Below the pieces are notes generated by a model. That model searched no databases and was not told where the DNA came from. It saw nothing but the letters and a program-made list of their open reading frames with translations. A stretch of DNA of 14,928 nt, taken from assembly GCA_900550205.1 (NCBI GenBank), contig URRJ01000035.1, positions 1 to 14,928 on the forward strand, written 5' to 3'. Source of the stretch: an uncultured Collinsella sp. (GTDB lineage Bacteria; Actinomycetota; Coriobacteriia; Coriobacteriales; Coriobacteriaceae). This document shows positions 7,606-14,798 of this stretch, one piece after another. Each line of letters begins with the position of its first letter. Within the stretch, counting starts at the first letter, position 1. The translations under genes and the position numbers were made by a program.

Positions 7606-10306
7606 GGGTGACTCCCTCCTCTATGGCGTCGAGCACCGCCCTGTAGCGCTCGTTCAGGGTTCTCTCCTGCGCGTACTCGGTGTAGCCCTCGTACTCGTCC
7701 ATCGGGATGTCCAGCTCCGCGTACTTGGCCTCGAACTGCGCCAGCAGCCTCGACGAGTCCTCGTAGAGCTCCTGCCAGCGTGCTTGGAAGGCCCTTCCCG
7801 TGCACAGCTTGGGGCAGGACGCGCAGCTGATGTTGCCGAGGTCGGCGCACCTGCCCTCCGAGGGGTGCTTGGAGCACACGCCCAGCTCCACGTTGCGGCG
7901 GTTGGTGCAGAAGTCGACGTAGAGCCAGCGGCGCTCCTCCTCCGTGTACAGGTCGAGCCTGCCGCTCTCGATCAGGAGGTTGAACCTCTGCTGGAAGAAC
8001 TCGCTGTTCAGCTCTGCGATCCTCTTCATCCTCACCTCGGCGTAGATGCGCTCGGTAGTGCCCTGGCCAACGTGACCGAGCTGCTTTTGGACGGCAGTGA
8101 GGGGCGCGCCGGAGCTGACGAGCTCGACGGCGACCGTCTTGCGGGTCTGCCTGGAGGTGAACGCCTCCCAGCCCTCGACGATCGACTGCATGCCGTACCT
8201 CTCGAGGAGCCGGTTGACAGCGTTGTTGAAGGTCGTTGCGGAAAACTCGCCCCTCACCCCGTTGTCGATCGAGAAGAAGAGCGTCTCGACCCCGTACATC
8301 TCCCTGAGGGCGGAGGTCTCCTCGATGTAGGCCTCGATCTCGCCGTGGAGCCCTGGCGAGATGACGGCGAAGATCTTGTCGCCGAGGCGCCGCTTTATCC
8401 TGGATGCCGCGGTCTTGGGGGATCTCGCCCTCACCTGCGGCATGCCGCTGGCGGGGTCCTCGGCCGTGATGTCCTCGACGCGGATGCACCTGATGTCAGA
8501 GATGCGCCAGCCGGTCTCCATCGCGAGCTTGAACATCAGCCTGCAGGCGCTCGACCCCAGCTCGTCGATGTGCCCCTCAAGGAAGGCGAGGATGTCCTCG
8601 GGGATCTCCGGGGTCAACTTGGAGCAGTCGAAACCTCTCTTGACCGCAAGGTTCGCGGTCGGGTCCAGTACCAGGCGCCCACAGGCGACGAGGTGCTGGA
8701 AGAAGGCCCTGCAGCTGCACAGGTACCCGCTGAGCGTGCTCGGTGCAAGGCCCTCCTTGCTCAGATGCGAGAGCACGGCAAGGATATGCAGCTCACCCAC
8801 GTCCTCCGGGCGGGCGATGCCGTACTCGCCGCCGAGGATGGCGAGCACGCGCAGCAGGTCGCCCATCGCCTCCGGGATCCGCCCCAATGCGCGGGGGTTG
8901 TCAGCCGAGGCTGCCCTCCGGTAGAGAGACCTCAGGAACTCCCTCGCGTCTTGCTGGAAGGCGCCCGCGCTTCCCAGCGAGGAGAAGTCGACCGACCTTC
9001 CTGTGAACGTCTCCCCCTTGGGGATGTAGATCCACACCTCCGCCTTGTCGCTGGCCACATCGTCGGCGTTGCCGTCGAACAATAGCCTGCGCAGGCCGGC
9101 GATCTTGCCCTCGAGATGCTCGTCGAAGGCGCTGGCGAGGGCGGGGGTCCGCCTCGTCATCCTGAATGCCGCGCACATCCTCGCGTCCTCGGCTGCCAAG
9201 TGCTCCTTGAAGTCGCGACGGAATCTGTGGAGGGGCAAGATCGGCCCCCTCGGAGAGTCTGGTGCCAGGTATTTGCCGGCAAAGAAGGCGTCGCATGCGC
9301 CGAGGAGCTCCTCGAAGCTGACGCCCCCCGGCAGCTCCGGCACCGCCAACTGGGAGTCGCCTGCGGCAAGAAGGCCGGCGGGGACGAAGCTCCTGTCGAC
9401 CTTGACAGCCTTCTCGTCGTAGCAGGCCCGCTCTTCAGCGCTGAGATCCAAGAAGTCGTAGACGGCGGTGCGGTTCTGAGTCACGGCGTACGTGTAGGGC
9501 AGCATCTCCCTGGCGAGTATCTCGTGCAGCCTGCGGTAGCTGTCGCAGCCGGAGTGGGGCCTTATCGCCTTGTACTTGCGGAACTCCGAGACAGGAAGCC
9601 TGGAGTACCCGAAGATGTACGTGGTCAGGCGCTCGTAGCTGAAGTGGAGATAGCAGCGCCCGGGCAACCCCGATGCGTATTGCTCCACCATGTCGCGCAC
9701 GTACGCCGCGAACGCCTCCTCGCCCACCTCCTCGACAACCGCGTTGTCGAGCCACATCAAAAAGGAGTCATGGAAGCTCCCGTGGTACTTCTCCTCGAAC
9801 TCCCTGCAGACAGCTGCGAGGGGCTCCCGGCGCTCGATGGCCTCGACGGCGCGGTCCCTGATCTGAACCGGGAAGCGATAGCGCAGGTAGAAGCGCCTCC
9901 TGTACGCGTCGTGATAGATACGGGGCAAGGGGTTGGTCGTCATGTGATTGAGACAGTAAACCGACCCCGTTATCTCCCTGTAGAGCCTCTTCATGTCGCG
10001 CCTCACCCAGGCCGCCTCGTCCTCGTGCATGGAGACGAGCACGTCGAAGAAGTAGTCGCCCAGCTCCTCTTCCGAGAACATGGCGGTCAGCGCGACCGCG
10101 CAAAAGGTCGGAAAGGATTGCGGACTCATCGACTCCCTCAGGTCGCTGCAGAGAGACAGCAGCGAGCGCGACTCGATGCAAGCGGCCAAGGAGGCGAGGT
10201 CGCATGCCGTGGCTGCTCTGGCGACATGGGTGCGAAGGTTGTTGCGCTTCCCGCTCCTGACGCTTTCCCTGATGTGCTCGAGCGCCTCCTCAGGTTGTCT
10301 GATCAT
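7598..10306 (-). CDS. Large TnpB-like tyrosine recombinase (902 aa) with long N-terminal extension
   Basis: The catalytic domain is in the C-terminal part: core-binding helices at about 500-550, Arg601 (ETGWRISDI), a likely Lys at about 631-638, His745 (QLGHVG) and Tyr755 (ERIYAE). The usual HxxR box reads RQTR (719-722), so the His is replaced by Arg, a tolerated but non-standard change in some family members. A Cys-rich segment follows (C800, C811, C820, C828, C831, C835), as in TnpB proteins. About 480 N-terminal residues, helical and rich in Arg and aromatic residues, match nothing I recognise; classical TnpB is about 630 aa. Its start overlaps tnpA by 17 bases and its end overlaps the 527-aa recombinase by 8. 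It presumably acts with both partners on the same ends. The extension might bind DNA, target sites or partners. Confidence 0.85.
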   Translation of the reverse strand: MIRQPEEALEHIRESVRSGKRNNLRTHVARAATACDLASLAACIESRSLLSLCSDLRESMSPQSFPTFCAVALTAMFSEEELGDYFFDVLVSMHEDEAAWVRRDMKRLYREITGSVYCLNHMTTNPLPRIYHDAYRRRFYLRYRFPVQIRDRAVEAIERREPLAAVCREFEEKYHGSFHDSFLMWLDNAVVEEVGEEAFAAYVRDMVEQYASGLPGRCYLHFSYERLTTYIFGYSRLPVSEFRKYKAIRPHSGCDSYRRLHEILAREMLPYTYAVTQNRTAVYDFLDLSAEERACYDEKAVKVDRSFVPAGLLAAGDSQLAVPELPGGVSFEELLGACDAFFAGKYLAPDSPRGPILPLHRFRRDFKEHLAAEDARMCAAFRMTRRTPALASAFDEHLEGKIAGLRRLLFDGNADDVASDKAEVWIYIPKGETFTGRSVDFSSLGSAGAFQQDAREFLRSLYRRAASADNPRALGRIPEAMGDLLRVLAILGGEYGIARPEDVGELHILAVLSHLSKEGLAPSTLSGYLCSCRAFFQHLVACGRLVLDPTANLAVKRGFDCSKLTPEIPEDILAFLEGHIDELGSSACRLMFKLAMETGWRISDIRCIRVEDITAEDPASGMPQVRARSPKTAASRIKRRLGDKIFAVISPGLHGEIEAYIEETSALREMYGVETLFFSIDNGVRGEFSATTFNNAVNRLLERYGMQSIVEGWEAFTSRQTRKTVAVELVSSGAPLTAVQKQLGHVGQGTTERIYAEVRMKRIAELNSEFFQQRFNLLIESGRLDLYTEEERRWLYVDFCTNRRNVELGVCSKHPSEGRCADLGNISCASCPKLCTGRAFQARWQELYEDSSRLLAQFEAKYAELDIPMDEYEGYTEYAQERTLNERYRAVLDAIEEGVTHA

Positions 10307-11450
10307 CGGCGTGCCTTTGCTCCTTGGCGGCCTCGAGCCTCTTCCAGTTCTCGACGGCGGTCACCCTGTCCTGCCTGTTCTTGTAGGGCTCGGCAGACCC
10401 CATGCTCTTCCAGCCCATGATGTCCAGGATCTGGTTGTCGGTAAGGGAGGCGGGGTCTAGGGCCTGCTGCCTGAGGAGCTCCTCCATCTTCGTGCTCCTG
10501 CCGGAGTGGGTGCGCACCTTGGCGGGGTCGAGGCCGGCGTGCTTGGCGGCGCGCTTGATGATCTCGAGCGCGTTGTGGTAGGCCATCGGCTTGCCGAAGC
10601 TGCCCTCGCGCTCGCGCAGGTTCAGGAAGATCTCGGTCGGTATGAGCACTCCGGAATCGATCAGCTTCCCCTCGACGGCGCTGCGCTCGTTGTAGAGGTA
10701 CTCCTCCAGCAGGCGCCGCGAGCGCTCCGACAAGACGCAGACGCGCCCCTCGCCCTCGCGCCTGCCCTTGCTGCGGAACAGCTTCAATGTGCCCTCGTCG
10801 GCGCGGTAGAGGTCGATCTGGGCGGAGAGGATCTCGTCGATGCGAAGGCCGTCGAGCGAGAGGGAGAAGACCGCCTTGTCGCGGTAGGTGCGGAAGTTGC
10901 TGAGGATGGCGTCGACCTGCTCGTCCGTGTACCACTTCTCGTAGTCCACAGGCGGCTTGCCGCTGACAAAGGACGTCTCGGCGACATAGCGCGGCGACGT
11001 GGTCACGATTCCCTGGCCGTAGAGGAAGGAGTGCGGGTTCTCCCCGCTTCGCTCCTCTGCGACCTCCATCTTGGTTTCTCTGCCCTGCGAGCGCAGGAAG
11101 GTGTAGAAGCTGGCCACGACCGTGTAGTAGCCCCTGACGGTGAAGCCGGACCTCTTTCCCTCCACTGCGCCGACGAACGGGATGACGTTTCCGAACTGCA
11201 GGAAGCGCAGGAAGCTGGCGAGGTGCTTGGCGGTCGCGTCGGCGTAGCCGATGTGCCAGCAGTCCTGCAGGTAGTTGAGGTACTTGCACAGCTTGTAGGC
11301 GTACTGCCTCGCCGTCTGGGGCGAGCCCATGCTCATCTTGTGGAGGAACTTGTTCGCCCAGAAGGGGTAGGCGTCCGGATGGTTGATGATCCAGCCGTCC
11401 ATCGTGTCCCCGTCTGCTCTCGGGTAGAGGCATCTCTCAACGGCAAACAT
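10290..11450 (-). CDS. TnpA-like tyrosine recombinase (386 aa)
   Basis: This is the first gene of the recombinase operon and reads inward from the right end. It has a core-binding domain at about 40-125 (QTARQYAYKLCKYLNYL). The catalytic domain shows Arg203 (DGLRIDEIL), Lys228 (FRSKGR), His315/Arg318 (THSGRST), Trp347 in the His/Trp position (MGWKSM) and Tyr356 (EPYKNR). All catalytic residues are present. Length and place fit TnpA of Tn554 (about 361 aa). The start at 11450 has AGGTGA about five bases upstream. A TATAAT lies inside the right terminal repeat about 100 bases upstream. The 3' end overlaps the next recombinase by 17 bases. It probably performs strand exchange at the element ends together with the TnpB-like proteins. 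Confidence 0.88.
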   Translation of the reverse strand: MFAVERCLYPRADGDTMDGWIINHPDAYPFWANKFLHKMSMGSPQTARQYAYKLCKYLNYLQDCWHIGYADATAKHLASFLRFLQFGNVIPFVGAVEGKRSGFTVRGYYTVVASFYTFLRSQGRETKMEVAEERSGENPHSFLYGQGIVTTSPRYVAETSFVSGKPPVDYEKWYTDEQVDAILSNFRTYRDKAVFSLSLDGLRIDEILSAQIDLYRADEGTLKLFRSKGRREGEGRVCVLSERSRRLLEEYLYNERSAVEGKLIDSGVLIPTEIFLNLREREGSFGKPMAYHNALEIIKRAAKHAGLDPAKVRTHSGRSTKMEELLRQQALDPASLTDNQILDIMGWKSMGSAEPYKNRQDRVTAVENWKRLEAAKEQRHADDQTT

Positions 11451-11548
11451 TTCTCACCTGACCAAACATCAATTCATCGGACAACGCTTAGTCTAACGGA
11501 ATAATAAGCTCTCAGTTCATTAACATGGTTAAACTAAGTTAAGTACTT

Positions 11549-11554
11549 ATTATA
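11549..11554 (-). promoter_or_regulatory. -10 box of a possible tnpA promoter inside the right terminal repeat
   Basis: Read on the minus strand, 11554 down to 11549 is TATAAT. A 17-bp spacer places the -35 hexamer outside the element in host DNA, where it reads TTGGGG and matches only the TTG of the consensus. Promoter strength would then depend on the insertion site. Confidence 0.35.
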
Positions 11555-11564
11555 CATAATAAAA
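11553..11564 (-). repeat. Right terminal inverted repeat of the element
   Basis: TACATAATAAAA is the exact reverse complement of 2360-2371. The host sequence CCGCCTCCCCC resumes at 11565. The repeat overlaps a larger dyad (11547-11562) with 7-bp arms around AC, the typical geometry of paired recombinase half-sites. Confidence 0.75.
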
Positions 11565-11673
11565 CCGCCTCCCCCAAATCGTTGCGCTCGATATTGTCTT
11601 TGCCCTGGCTGCTTGCCTGCAGACGATCCACGTTCCGCTCATCGTATCGCGCCGCTCGTCCTATAACCGTAAG

Positions 11674-13044
11674 GTGACTTGCGCCTACGAGGCGAGCCTC
11701 GTGGTTCACCTGATGGTTTCGGCGCTCATCCTGTTCGCGTCGTCTGGCTCGTATCTGGTGGCGCCGCTTGGCGTTTGCGCCAGGGCAATGGGCGGAGCGC
11801 TGTGGCTCAATGCCGCGATCTTTGTATATGGCGTGGTGCTTATGGTGCACTATCGCCGTCCCGTCATGCTGACTGAGCTGCTGCTCGTTGCCGCCGTTAC
11901 GCCGCCGGTGGTTTTTGCCATGGGCTCGGCGTGGACCGTTGTCCTAATCGCAGAAGGAGCGTTCTTCCTGTTCCGTTCCATCGCGGCGCTCTTGATGGAC
12001 GTCCGTAACCGCCAGGAGGATATTACCGCGTTCTCGACGATTGAAACCATCAACGTGATTCCCGTGGGCATCCTGTATCTAGACCCGAGGGGCCGTCCGT
12101 TGCTCATGAACCGCTGCATGCGCAAAAACCTGGTGGAGCTTCATATGCCCACCGATCTGCGCGACATGAGCAGCACATGGAACGACCTGCGAACACTCAG
12201 TATGCAGACGCCCGAAAGCAGCGCTAATCGCGCCCATATCGACCTTGACCGCTTTGGCAGGGATCGCGCCGTGATCGAGATCTCTCCTTCCGAGATTCGT
12301 CTGTTCGTGCGTGACTCCGCTACGGTCTCGGGCCGTCCGTTCGAGCGCGTCGTCGGCCTGGACGTGACGGAATACGCACACGCCTACGACCGCTTGGCGC
12401 AAGCCAATCATCTGCTTGAGCTTGCGGGGCAAGAGCTCCAGGCCCAGATCGAAGAAGTCAAAAAGGTTGCCGACAATGCGGCCTACCTGCGCATGCGTTC
12501 CCGCGTGCACGATGTGATCGGCCAGCGCCTGTCCATCCTCCGTCGCTATTTGGAGGAAGGGCGTCTGGACGATGAGTCGCTCGAGCAGATCGATCCGTTG
12601 CTGCGCTCAATCGCCGTCGACCTGCGCAGTGGCGGCGTCAGTGAGCCGGCGGAGCAGCTGGGTGATATCGTCCATGCTTTTGGCCTGGTGAGTGTGCAGA
12701 TCGATGTTGAGGGCGCGCTGCCTGAGGACGTACGTGTCGCCGCCGCATTTTTGCAGATTGTCCGCGAGGCCTCGACCAATGCCACCAAGCATGCGCAGGC
12801 GCATCGGGTCCATGTGCGCTTGTGGCAGGAGGGGACGGATGCTGACGCCGTCGCGCGCATGACGATTTCTAACGACGGGTCTCCGGCCCCCGTATCGTAT
12901 CGCGAGGGAACGGGTATCCCAGGTATGAGGCATGTCGCGCAAGATTTGGGTGGCAGCCTAGAAGTCAACGCCACCCCGCCCTTTACGCTTGCGGTGTCCA
13001 TTCCGCTTAACGCCAACGACACGTCTCAAAGGAGAAACTCATGA
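11674..13044 (+). CDS. NarL-type sensor histidine kinase, 5' end cut off by the transposon
   Basis: This is a membrane histidine kinase. Numbered from GTG 11674 (456 codons), it has hydrophobic segments at about 8-30, 41-58, 66-83 and 86-106, a PAS-like domain (about 120-235) and a coiled linker. A HisKA_3-type dimerisation domain follows, with His279 in RVHDVIGQRLS, then a HATPase with Asn369 (REASTNATKHA) and G box GTGIPGM (412-418). All kinase motifs are intact. The open frame begins upstream at the junction (11565) with a further TM segment, but has no ATG, GTG or TTG before 11674 and no good ribosome binding site there. The real start is the stranded ATG at 2340, 9.2 kb away, and the restored protein would be about 499 residues. 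As arranged here it is probably not made, or made poorly. Its stop overlaps the regulator start (ATGA). Confidence 0.85.
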   Translation: MTCAYEASLVVHLMVSALILFASSGSYLVAPLGVCARAMGGALWLNAAIFVYGVVLMVHYRRPVMLTELLLVAAVTPPVVFAMGSAWTVVLIAEGAFFLFRSIAALLMDVRNRQEDITAFSTIETINVIPVGILYLDPRGRPLLMNRCMRKNLVELHMPTDLRDMSSTWNDLRTLSMQTPESSANRAHIDLDRFGRDRAVIEISPSEIRLFVRDSATVSGRPFERVVGLDVTEYAHAYDRLAQANHLLELAGQELQAQIEEVKKVADNAAYLRMRSRVHDVIGQRLSILRRYLEEGRLDDESLEQIDPLLRSIAVDLRSGGVSEPAEQLGDIVHAFGLVSVQIDVEGALPEDVRVAAAFLQIVREASTNATKHAQAHRVHVRLWQEGTDADAVARMTISNDGSPAPVSYREGTGIPGMRHVAQDLGGSLEVNATPPFTLAVSIPLNANDTSQRRNS

Positions 13045-13664
13045 TCCGCGTGTTAATTGTCGAAGATCAGGCCATCCTGCGCGAGAGCCTGGCGCGCTCC
13101 GTTGGCGACCAGCCCGATATGACCGTCGTCGCCGCGATCGCCGATGCCTCCGAGGCCTTGGGTGTCGCGCTCAAGGAGCGCCCGGACATGATACTGATGG
13201 ACGTATGTACCGAACACGATTCAAACGGCATCGTGGCGGCGGCACGCATCAAGGAGCAGCTGCCTGAGTGTCGCATCATTATCATGACCGGCATGCCCGA
13301 GATCACCTTTGTCGACCAGGCCCGCGAGGCGGGCGTCGATAGCTTTGTGTACAAGAACGTCGGTATCGACGAGCTGTTCGCCGTGATGCGCTCCACGCTG
13401 GCGGGCTATTGCACGTTTCCCAAGCCGCCCGAGAGCATTTTTTCGGGTACGGCGGCACTCGACAATGTCGAGCTGTCGATTTTGCGCCTTGCCTGCGAGG
13501 GCAAGAGCCGTCGCGAGATCGCGGCCGAGCTGTTTATGAGTGAGGGCACCATCAAACGCCGCATCTCGGAGATTCTGAGCAAGACCGGCTACGACAACAT
13601 CATGCGCCTGGCCGTACATGCGGTGACTGAGGGTAGCATCGTTCCCAACATGGAGCGCCCGTAA
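13041..13664 (+). CDS. LuxR/NarL-family response regulator
   Basis: This 207-residue two-domain regulator has a receiver with acidic pair E8/D9, phospho-acceptor Asp54 (MILMDV), Thr83 (IMTGMP) and Lys105 (VYKNVG). A LuxR-type helix-turn-helix (about 145-200: ACEGKSRREIAAELFMSEG, then TIKRRISEIL) follows, which binds DNA after phosphorylation. ATG 13041 overlaps the kinase stop by four bases and has AAGGAG seven bases upstream, so it is the cognate partner of the kinase encoded just before. The transposon separates both from the promoter ahead of the upstream sensor gene. Expression would now need readthrough, an outward promoter at the right end, or an internal promoter. Its targets are unknown. 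Confidence 0.92.
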   Translation: MIRVLIVEDQAILRESLARSVGDQPDMTVVAAIADASEALGVALKERPDMILMDVCTEHDSNGIVAAARIKEQLPECRIIIMTGMPEITFVDQAREAGVDSFVYKNVGIDELFAVMRSTLAGYCTFPKPPESIFSGTAALDNVELSILRLACEGKSRREIAAELFMSEGTIKRRISEILSKTGYDNIMRLAVHAVTEGSIVPNMERP

Positions 13665-13702
13665 TCGACGCGCTCGCCCGTGTTCCGGCGCCGTAAAGAT
13701 AG

Positions 13703-13748
13703 GCCGCCCGCCGTTTCGCATCTAAAAACGGCGGGCGGTCTGCTTTTG
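13703..13748 (+). terminator. Rho-independent terminator of the two-component operon
   Basis: GCCGCCCGCCGTTT (13703-13716) pairs with AAACGGCGGGCGGT (13726-13739), a 14-bp stem with one G-U pair and a 9-base loop. CTGCTTTT follows. It lies about 40 bases past the regulator stop. Confidence 0.85.
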
Positions 13749-13875
13749 CGGGCGGTGCTGTCGGCGCAAGACGACGTGCTGTCCTCAATGGATTGGAACG
13801 GGACTTCCATCGCTTTGCCGCGGCCTGGCATGTGCGCGGATGTGTCCGCCAGTCCGCGGCTGATGTTACGTGCCG

Positions 13876-14718
13876 TTACGCGATGGTTGCGCTGTAAGAA
13901 GCGACGTCCTCGTAGGAATCGGTCAGGTAGGCGTCGATGCCGATGGTCGTGTTGACCAGGTCGTCAAGGCTGTCAAGCTCACCGCTCGAGAACGTGAATT
14001 CCTCGGTGGCGCTGGTGCCGGGCATCAGGTGAGCCGAGAACCAGGGTTCCTTCATGGTGCCGTTGACGTTGGTCTTGCCGGAAGGAGCGTAGAAGGTCAG
14101 GTCCTTGTCGCTCTTGTTGGTGATGTTGACGACAAAGCCGATGTCGCCCCAGTCGTCCTTGAACTTCTCGGTGATGGTGATGGTGCACAGATCGTCATCG
14201 GCGACGGTGACGGCGGGGGAGATTTCGACGCTCTGGACATCGTCGTCTTCGACGGCCTCATCGACCTCCTCTTCCTTCTCGGCCGCCTCGCGATCCTTCT
14301 TCACCGTACCGGACAGGTCCTTGTCGGACTTGGTAAAGACAAGATTGCCGTCATCTTCTTCGAGGATGAGTTTTCCGTCCTTGAGCTTCATGTCATGCGA
14401 CTCGTCTTCGGCGGTGATGGTTACGGTGGTGGCGTCCTTTGCCTCCCATTTAAGATCGACGACTTCAAGGAACAGGTCGAGGGCACCTGTACCGTCCTCA
14501 TCGAGAATCAGGACGCAGTGGACACCCCAATCCTCGAGCATCTTCATGTACTCATCGGTCAGCTCTTCGCCCTCCAGGGTTCCACCCGAGAGTTCCCAGC
14601 TGCCGACGAAGTTGGCCTTGGGGTCTTTGCCGCCGCCGCTGCAGCCCGTCAGGGCAAAGGCGAGCGCCAGGACGCATGTCAGGAATGCGAGTACGGACTT
14701 TTTGAACGTTGTCTTCAT
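13876..14718 (-). CDS. Predicted lipoprotein with Ig-like (DUF4352-like) C-terminal domain
   Basis: This 280-residue protein has a lipoprotein signal peptide: basic MKTTFKK, a hydrophobic core, then lipobox LTGC with Cys26 as the lipidation site, followed by a GGG linker. It should be anchored on the outer face of the cytoplasmic membrane. The N-terminal half (about 35-135) looks like a small beta domain of the kind that scores a peptide after GSWELSGG. An acidic spacer follows (about 140-165, rich in E and D), then a C-terminal beta-sandwich-like region (about 170-280) with VVNITNKSDKDLTF, similar in style to DUF4352/DUF5067 domains. The start at 14718 has GGAGGA upstream. The frame stays open upstream to 14907, but that part overlaps the zinc-ribbon gene and precedes the signal peptide, so I reject the longer start. 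Function unknown. Confidence 0.82.
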   Translation of the reverse strand: MKTTFKKSVLAFLTCVLALAFALTGCSGGGKDPKANFVGSWELSGGTLEGEELTDEYMKMLEDWGVHCVLILDEDGTGALDLFLEVVDLKWEAKDATTVTITAEDESHDMKLKDGKLILEEDDGNLVFTKSDKDLSGTVKKDREAAEKEEEVDEAVEDDDVQSVEISPAVTVADDDLCTITITEKFKDDWGDIGFVVNITNKSDKDLTFYAPSGKTNVNGTMKEPWFSAHLMPGTSATEEFTFSSGELDSLDDLVNTTIGIDAYLTDSYEDVASYSATIA

Positions 14719-14757
14719 GGTGTCCTCCTTTATCGAACGAAACCCATGGAAGCAAAT

Positions 14758-14779
14758 GCGGGGGTGGCGGATCCCCCGC
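14758..14779 (-). terminator. Hairpin downstream of the zinc-ribbon gene
   Basis: On the minus strand GCGGGGG pairs perfectly with CCCCCGC around an 8-base loop. It lies between the zinc-ribbon stop and the lipoprotein start. The following sequence is only mildly T-rich, so termination may be partial and the two genes may be co-transcribed. Confidence 0.55.
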
Positions 14780-14798
14780 CAATTACCAGATAGAGGGG

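Larger units (their letters stand above)
2360..11564. mobile_element. Tn554-family-like transposon, 9,205 bp, carrying an ABC-F gene and four tyrosine recombinases
   Basis: TTTTATTATGTA (2360-2371) and its exact reverse complement TACATAATAAAA (11553-11564) bound the element. Between them lie an ABC-F gene, a XerC-like integrase and a tnpA/tnpB/tnpB/tnpC-like operon, laid out as a recombination module beside one terminus, as in Tn554. Deleting exactly 2360-11564 restores the host kinase frame (9,205 = 1 mod 3, the value needed). There is no convincing target duplication, as expected for tyrosine-recombinase transposition rather than a DDE transposase. The last ~100 bp at each end are AT-rich, while the recombinase genes are very GC-rich with almost only G or C in wobble positions and frequent AGG arginine codons, unlike the host genes. 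The boundaries could shift by a few bases, because crossover cores in this family are not defined by the repeats alone. Confidence 0.8.
11451..11564. other. Right sub-terminal region of the element
   Basis: This AT-rich stretch of about 110 bases lies between tnpA and the right end. It contains GCTTAGT (11486-11492), its relative ACTAAG (11533-11538) on the other strand, and TAACATG (11521-11527). These are the same motifs as near the left end. A perfect palindrome TAAGTACTTA (11540-11549) and the dyad TTATTAT-AC-ATAATAA (11547-11562) are also present. These are good candidates for recombinase binding sites. Confidence 0.5.

Noticed and set aside
6562..10420. Long plus-strand open frames (6562-7611, 7508-9085, 9116-10420) opposite the recombinases
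   Set aside because: Low-complexity Val/Leu/Glu/Ala/Arg-rich translations without motifs. They are antisense shadows of GC-rich genes that show clear catalytic residues.
10303..11504. Open frames 10303-11433 (-) and 10506-11504 (+)
   Set aside because: They overlap the TnpA-like gene in other frames; Arg/Pro- or Glu/Val-rich with no family resemblance.
2362..11553. TTATTAT direct repeat (2362-2368 and 11547-11553) as target-site duplication
   Set aside because: Recombination between the copies removes 9,185 bp, which does not restore the kinase frame and leaves part of the right repeat behind. The inverted-repeat boundaries do restore it.
13221..13955. Frames opposite and after the response regulator (13221-13721, 13589-13831, 13680-13955)
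   Set aside because: They run through the terminator hairpin or opposite the well-supported regulator, with compositions typical of shadows.
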